Shown piece by piece: positions 60,202-64,000 of a stretch of 64,000 nt of DNA. The DNA comes from Candidatus Aminicenantota bacterium. GTDB taxonomy: Bacteria; Acidobacteriota; Aminicenantia; Aminicenantales; UBA4085. Both the position numbers and the translations under genes were made by a program. The stretch covers positions 62,001 through 126,000 of the forward strand of contig PLMN01000010.1 of assembly GCA_003141555.1 (NCBI GenBank), read 5' to 3'. The number at the start of each line of letters is the position of its first letter. Position 1 is the first letter of the stretch. The notes beneath the pieces were generated by a model that searched no databases, was not told where the DNA came from, and worked only from the letters and a program-made list of their open reading frames with translations.

Positions 60202-62694
60202 ATGCAGAAGAGAGCGGATTCATCCTTTGCGGCGCGCGAAGTCGTGGGACAACCCAGCGGAGAACGAACGGCGTTTCTCAAAAACCGCTATCTCGAAGCG
60301 CCGCTCATGCTCGACATCGAGTATATCCGCCACCTCACCGAGTCCCATCAAGGCACCGATGGAATGGAAATCCTCGAGCGCCGCGCCGAGAACCACGCCC
60401 ACGCTCTGGAACGGCTGACGCCCGTGATTCACGCCCGCGATCGCATCGTCGGCAACAAGACCCGTTTCATCCGGGGCGCGGTCCCGTACGCGAACTACGC
60501 GGCCGGACCGTTTCTCCGCGAGATGCGCCAGCAGGAGCAGGACGCACAGCAGAAGCACATCGACCAGGGCCGCGGCGGCGGCATCGCCGAGGCCCTCAAG
60601 ACCGCCCGGGCCAAGGGCTACGAAGTCTTTTCCGGCAAATTCCTGGTCTCCCCCGAGGACGGTCGGGAGTTCCGGGCGATCTGCGAATACTGGGAAGACA
60701 AGTGCTTCATGGAGGTCGGCGACCGCCTGTGGAAGAGGGAGTTCCCCCAGGCCCAACTCATCCAGGACGGCTGGACGATCGGCCTCTACAGCGCGCCTCA
60801 TGATCCCTGCCCGGAAGGGCGGCTGGTCCTCGACTTCGAGATGGCGCTGGCCAAGGGCTACGAGGCCATCCTCGCCGAGATCGAGGAGAAGATTGCGGGT
60901 CTCCGGCCCGGGGCGATCGCCGAGGCCGACAAGCTCCACTTCTGGCGCGCCGCCCGTCGGGTCCTGCAGGGCGCGCTCGCCCACGCGGCCCGCTACGCCG
61001 AAGAAGCCGAACGGCTCGCCCGCGAGGAGAAGGATCCCTCCCGCAAGGCCGAGCTCGAGGCCATCGCCGCCGCCTGCCGCCGCGTCCCCGCCAAGCCGCC
61101 GCGGAATTTTCGCGAAGCGATCCAGTCCTACTGGTTCACTTACGTGCTCGGTCATCTCGAAGGCTCCCACCTCGGCTACTCGCCGGGCCGTCTCGATCGG
61201 ACGCTCCTCCCTTACTTCGAAGCCGATCCGAGAATCACCTTCGATGAGGCCGTCGAGCTCTTCGAGGAGCTGTTCGTCAAGATGACCCAGATCGAGTACA
61301 TCGCCTCGCTTTCGTGGCAGGGGCTCGGGCACGGCAATCTCTTCCAGAACTGCATCCTGGGCGGCGTCGACGGCGGCGGGAAGCCGGCCGACAACCGGCT
61401 CTCGCTGGCCATCCTCCAGGCCCAGATCAACATGCAGATGACCCAGCCGACCCTGTCGGTGTGGTACGACGAGTCCTCCTCCGAGGCGTTCCTCCTCAAG
61501 GCCGCCGAGTGCGTCAAGACCGGCGTCGGCTACCCGGCCTTCTTCAACCAGAAGACGTACGTCGAGCACGAGCGCAAGACTTCGGGACTGCCGCTCGAGG
61601 TCATCCGCGAGCATGCGGCGATGGGCGGCTGCACCGAACCGGTGCTCGGCGGGCTGTCATACGGCGTCGTCCAACCCGGATTCGTCAACCACGGCAAGCT
61701 CCTCGACCTGGTGCTCGCCGACGGCCTCGATCCGAACACGGGCCTCCGCCTCTTCGAGCCGCGCGAGCCCGGCAGCTATGTGGAGATCGTCGAGTCCTAT
61801 CGGGACAAGATGCACCAGGCCGTGCGCGCCTGGCAGCAATACTGGAACTACGTCATGGCGGCCCACCGTCAGACCGTGCCCCTGATGTTCTGTTCGGTGT
61901 TCGTCCGGGACTGCCTGGGGCGGGGCGCCTGCATGGATGACGGCGGCGCGATCCTCAACCAGACGCCGACGACCCTCTCCTCAGGCCTGGTCAACGTCGC
62001 CAATTCGCTGGCCGCGATCCGCCAACTCTGTTTCGAGGAAGGAGCCTGCTCCTACGCGGAGCTGAAGAAGGCCGTCGCCGCCGACTGGCAAGGGTATGAT
62101 GGGCTCCGCCGCCTGGCCCTCGACGCGCCCAAATGGGGCAACGACGACGATCGCGTCGACGGGATCTTCCTCGATCTTTTCGCCGACTACTGCGCATGGG
62201 TGCGCGGCCAGGACAACTATCTCGGCAAGCCCTACGACCCGTCGATGCTGGCGATTTCGACGCCGGTGCCGTTCGGCAAGGCTTGCGCCGCGCATCCCGA
62301 CGGCCGTCTCGCCGGCCAGCCGCTGGCCGACGGCGTCACCTCGCCCTTCCCGGGCACCGACATCGACGGTCCGACCGCCGTGATCCGCTCGTCGTCCAAG
62401 GTCGACCATACCCAGATCCGGGGCGGCCTCTTGAACCTCAAGTTCCACCCGACCGCCCTGACCGGCGAGCGGGGCTCGCGGAACCTGCTCGCGCTGATCA
62501 AGACCTATTTCGAAAAGCCCGGCTTCCACGTCCAGTTCAACGTCGTCGACTCCGACATGCTGCGCGACGCCCAGGCCCGCCCCGAGCTCTACCGCGACCT
62601 GGTCGTCCGCGTCGCCGGCTTCTCCGCTTATTGGGTCGAGATGTCGAAGCCCTTGCAGGATCAGGTCATCGGGCGCACGGAGCATTGTCTGTGA
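60202..62694 (+). CDS. Glycyl radical enzyme (pyruvate formate-lyase-like), 830 aa
   Basis: A ten-stranded GRE barrel with the thiyl-radical cysteine C477 and paired E479 in MGGCTEPVLGG, and the glycyl-radical loop RVAGFSAYW with G806 near the C-terminus. Length and opening match the diol-dehydratase/decarboxylase branch, not pyruvate formate-lyase itself, whose active site has adjacent cysteines. GCTEP differs from the GCVEP of choline lyase and glycerol dehydratase, so the substrate is not assigned. Oxygen-sensitive, hence anaerobic. No Shine-Dalgarno sequence precedes the ATG. Its activase overlaps the stop. Confidence 0.93.
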   Translation: MQKRADSSFAAREVVGQPSGERTAFLKNRYLEAPLMLDIEYIRHLTESHQGTDGMEILERRAENHAHALERLTPVIHARDRIVGNKTRFIRGAVPYANYAAGPFLREMRQQEQDAQQKHIDQGRGGGIAEALKTARAKGYEVFSGKFLVSPEDGREFRAICEYWEDKCFMEVGDRLWKREFPQAQLIQDGWTIGLYSAPHDPCPEGRLVLDFEMALAKGYEAILAEIEEKIAGLRPGAIAEADKLHFWRAARRVLQGALAHAARYAEEAERLAREEKDPSRKAELEAIAAACRRVPAKPPRNFREAIQSYWFTYVLGHLEGSHLGYSPGRLDRTLLPYFEADPRITFDEAVELFEELFVKMTQIEYIASLSWQGLGHGNLFQNCILGGVDGGGKPADNRLSLAILQAQINMQMTQPTLSVWYDESSSEAFLLKAAECVKTGVGYPAFFNQKTYVEHERKTSGLPLEVIREHAAMGGCTEPVLGGLSYGVVQPGFVNHGKLLDLVLADGLDPNTGLRLFEPREPGSYVEIVESYRDKMHQAVRAWQQYWNYVMAAHRQTVPLMFCSVFVRDCLGRGACMDDGGAILNQTPTTLSSGLVNVANSLAAIRQLCFEEGACSYAELKKAVAADWQGYDGLRRLALDAPKWGNDDDRVDGIFLDLFADYCAWVRGQDNYLGKPYDPSMLAISTPVPFGKACAAHPDGRLAGQPLADGVTSPFPGTDIDGPTAVIRSSSKVDHTQIRGGLLNLKFHPTALTGERGSRNLLALIKTYFEKPGFHVQFNVVDSDMLRDAQARPELYRDLVVRVAGFSAYWVEMSKPLQDQVIGRTEHCL

Positions 62695-63632
62695 AGGTCG
62701 GGGGAGCGCAGCCCCCTCTCTCCTCGTCGCCTAAGGGGAGGATCTTCGACATTCAGCACTATGCGGTCCACGACGGGCCGGGTATCCGGACGCTTGTCTT
62801 TCTCAAGGGCTGCCCGCTGGCCTGCGCCTGGTGCGCCAATCCCGAATCGCGGCGTTCCGACCGCGAGGTGCGCCAGATCCTCGCCCGATGCCGCTCCTGC
62901 CTGCGCTGCGCCGGAGCTTGCCCGAGCGGGGCCATTGCCGAAACGGAAGGGCGTCCGCGGCTCGACCGGAGGCGTTGCGCCATGTGCGGAGGGTTCGAGT
63001 GCGTCGCGGCCTGCCCCGAGCACGCCTTGATCATCGCGGGGGAGGAGTGGTCGCTCGACGACCTCATCGCCCGCGTCGCTAAAGACATCGACTTCTACCG
63101 TAACTCCGGCGGCGGGGTGACATTCTCCGGCGGCGAGCCATTCGCCCAGGCTGAGTTCCTGCTCGCCGCCCTGGCCGGCTGCAAGCGCCTCGGCATCCCC
63201 ACGGCCGTCGAGACCTGCGGTCAGGCCGCGCGCGCCGATATCCTGGCCGCCGAGCCGCTCGTCGACCTCTTCCTCTTCGACTTTAAAGTCGTCGATTCGG
63301 CCCGTCACCGCAAATTGACGGGGGCCGACAACGGCGTCATCCTTGATAATTTGCGCTTTCTCGCTGATCGCGCCCCCGGCAAGATCGTGCTGCGACTGCC
63401 CGTCGTGCCCGGCTTGACCGATGACGAGAATAATATCGGGGCGATCGCCGCCCTCGCGGCCGAGCTCCGCGTGGCGCGCGTCGAGCTCTGTCCCTACCAT
63501 CCGCTCGGCCGGCCCAAGTATGCCGAGATCGGGCTCCCCGAGCCGCCCGACCCGCCCCAGCCCCTGCCGGCGGAGCTGCTGCGGATCGCCGGCGTCCTCG
63601 AGACGCGCGGGATTCGCTGCGGCCCCGCTTAG
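62691..63632 (+). CDS. Glycyl radical enzyme activase (radical SAM), 313 aa
   Basis: It installs the glycyl radical on the upstream enzyme. The radical-SAM cluster motif is GCPLACAWC (CxxxCxxC), followed by two ferredoxin-type [4Fe-4S] motifs (CRSCLRCAGACP and CAMCGGFECVAACP) and GGGVTFSGGEPFAQ. The insertion with eight cysteines is typical of activases for the dehydratase/decarboxylase branch. The start is GTG at 62691, overlapping the GRE stop (GTGA), with about 15 extra N-terminal residues before GRIFDIQHYAVHDGPG. Confidence 0.95.
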   Translation: MKVGGAQPPLSSSPKGRIFDIQHYAVHDGPGIRTLVFLKGCPLACAWCANPESRRSDREVRQILARCRSCLRCAGACPSGAIAETEGRPRLDRRRCAMCGGFECVAACPEHALIIAGEEWSLDDLIARVAKDIDFYRNSGGGVTFSGGEPFAQAEFLLAALAGCKRLGIPTAVETCGQAARADILAAEPLVDLFLFDFKVVDSARHRKLTGADNGVILDNLRFLADRAPGKIVLRLPVVPGLTDDENNIGAIAALAAELRVARVELCPYHPLGRPKYAEIGLPEPPDPPQPLPAELLRIAGVLETRGIRCGPA

Positions 63633-63647
63633 GCGGCCGATAATTCC

Positions 63648-64000
63648 TTACTGCTTGACCAGCTCCACCCGGCGGTTCTTGGCCCGGCCTTCCTCGCTGT
63701 CGTTGGACGCGACCGGCGCAAACTGGCCGCAGCCGTAGGATCTCAGCCGCGCCGCGGCGATGCCTTGATCGCGGACGAGCGCTTGGAGAACGGCCTCGCC
63801 CCGGTCCTGGGAGAGCTTGATGTTGGCGGCCACGTCGCCCACGTTGTCGGTGTGGCCCACGACATGGATCTTCAGGGTCGCATCGGCCTTCAACAGCTTG
63901 GCGATCTCCCCGATGGCCTGGGCCGATTCGGGCTTGATCGTGGATTTCCCGGTGTCGAATAGGATGCCGTAGACGGCCGCATGTCCCGTCGCCCGGATGT
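63648..64000 (-). CDS. OmpA-family C-terminal domain, 5' end outside window
   Basis: The visible 116 residues form an OmpA/Pal peptidoglycan-binding domain: ILFDTGKSTIKPES, VVGHTDNVGD, NIKLSQDRGEAV and the closing NDSEEGRAKNRRVEL. The conserved aspartate and arginine that bind diaminopimelate are in place (HTDN and KNRRVE). The rest of the protein, probably a barrel, repeat or lipoprotein part, lies beyond the window. It is convergent with the activase gene, 15 bases apart. Confidence 0.92.
   Translation of the reverse strand, partial: IRATGHAAVYGILFDTGKSTIKPESAQAIGEIAKLLKADATLKIHVVGHTDNVGDVAANIKLSQDRGEAVLQALVRDQGIAAARLRSYGCGQFAPVASNDSEEGRAKNRRVELVKQ

Noticed and set aside
1-64000. Search for tRNA, rRNA, CRISPR arrays and phage genes
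   Set aside because: No cloverleaf arms, rRNA-like blocks, regularly spaced repeats or structural phage genes were recognised by reading; a covariance-model scan would be needed to exclude weak tRNA or small RNA candidates.

Overview
The window is GC-rich, gene-dense bacterial chromosome with about 59 coding regions, many in tight operons with ATGA-type stop/start overlaps. No rRNA, tRNA or CRISPR array was seen. The VWFA-related family at 21.1 kb (typical of Acidobacteriota), a GH109-like and a GH172-like protein, multiheme cytochromes with System II maturation genes, indolepyruvate:ferredoxin oxidoreductase and a glycyl radical enzyme together suggest an anaerobic or facultative fermentative, protein- and glycan-using member of the Acidobacteriota/Aminicenantes area. 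That placement is inference; no rRNA or marker tree is available here.

Layout. 0-6.4 kb: PIN-domain fragment, small unknown gene, long-chain acyl-CoA ligase divergent from a GH172-like protein, lipoprotein, a long palindromic intergenic element, a Tat-exported GH109-like oxidoreductase-fold protein. 6.4-9.3 kb (minus): ruvA-ruvB-small ORF-queA. 9.4-14.1 kb (plus): four-gene signalling/redox cluster (FHA-GAF-adenylate cyclase, zinc-ribbon Ser/Thr kinase with a membrane anchor, one-cysteine thioredoxin-fold protein, double-CDGSH protein). 14.1-17.6 kb: metallophosphoesterase, HAD lipoprotein, ruvC and yebC. 17.7-20.9 kb: ABC transporter pair and mnmA. 21-23.3 kb: a lower-GC VWFA-related secreted protein behind a sigma-54-type promoter. 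23.3-28.5 kb: short promoter-driven ORF, copper ATPase, M28 peptidase, double-YHS protein, strong terminator. 28.6-31.1 kb: thiM-thiE-thiL. 31.0-33.1 kb (minus): tetraheme and pentaheme cytochromes c plus a membrane b-type cytochrome.

33.15-34.26 kb is an IS481-type insertion sequence with a 5-bp target duplication, sitting directly upstream of the cytochrome promoter. 34.3-40.5 kb (minus) is a TetR-controlled tripartite RND efflux operon. 40.5-43.2 kb (minus) is ccsA-resB behind an Rrf2 regulator. Divergent from it, 43.4-48.0 kb holds iorA-iorB and a fused ADP-forming acyl-CoA synthetase: a complete route from aryl or branched 2-oxo acids to acyl-CoA to acid plus ATP. 48.1-50.9 kb: DUF6599-like, DUF362, FmdB zinc ribbon and a small secreted protein. 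50.8-51.6 kb: a frameshifted zinc metalloprotease. 51.8-54.6 kb (minus): sugar symporter with an exported RhaM-type mutarotase, YggS and a 32-aa membrane peptide. 54.7 kb: dgt. 55.8-63.6 kb: a 1442-residue exported DUF5107-TPR-LanC-like fusion, then a glycyl radical enzyme and its activase. The window ends in an OmpA-type C-terminus.

The strongest leads for something undescribed are the DUF5107-TPR-LanC-like fusion beside an unassigned glycyl radical enzyme, the kinase/FHA-cyclase/redox cluster inserted between the two halves of the usual yebC-ruvC-ruvA-ruvB-queA neighbourhood, and repeated evidence for leaderless transcription (four genes whose -10 box ends 6-9 bases before the start codon).
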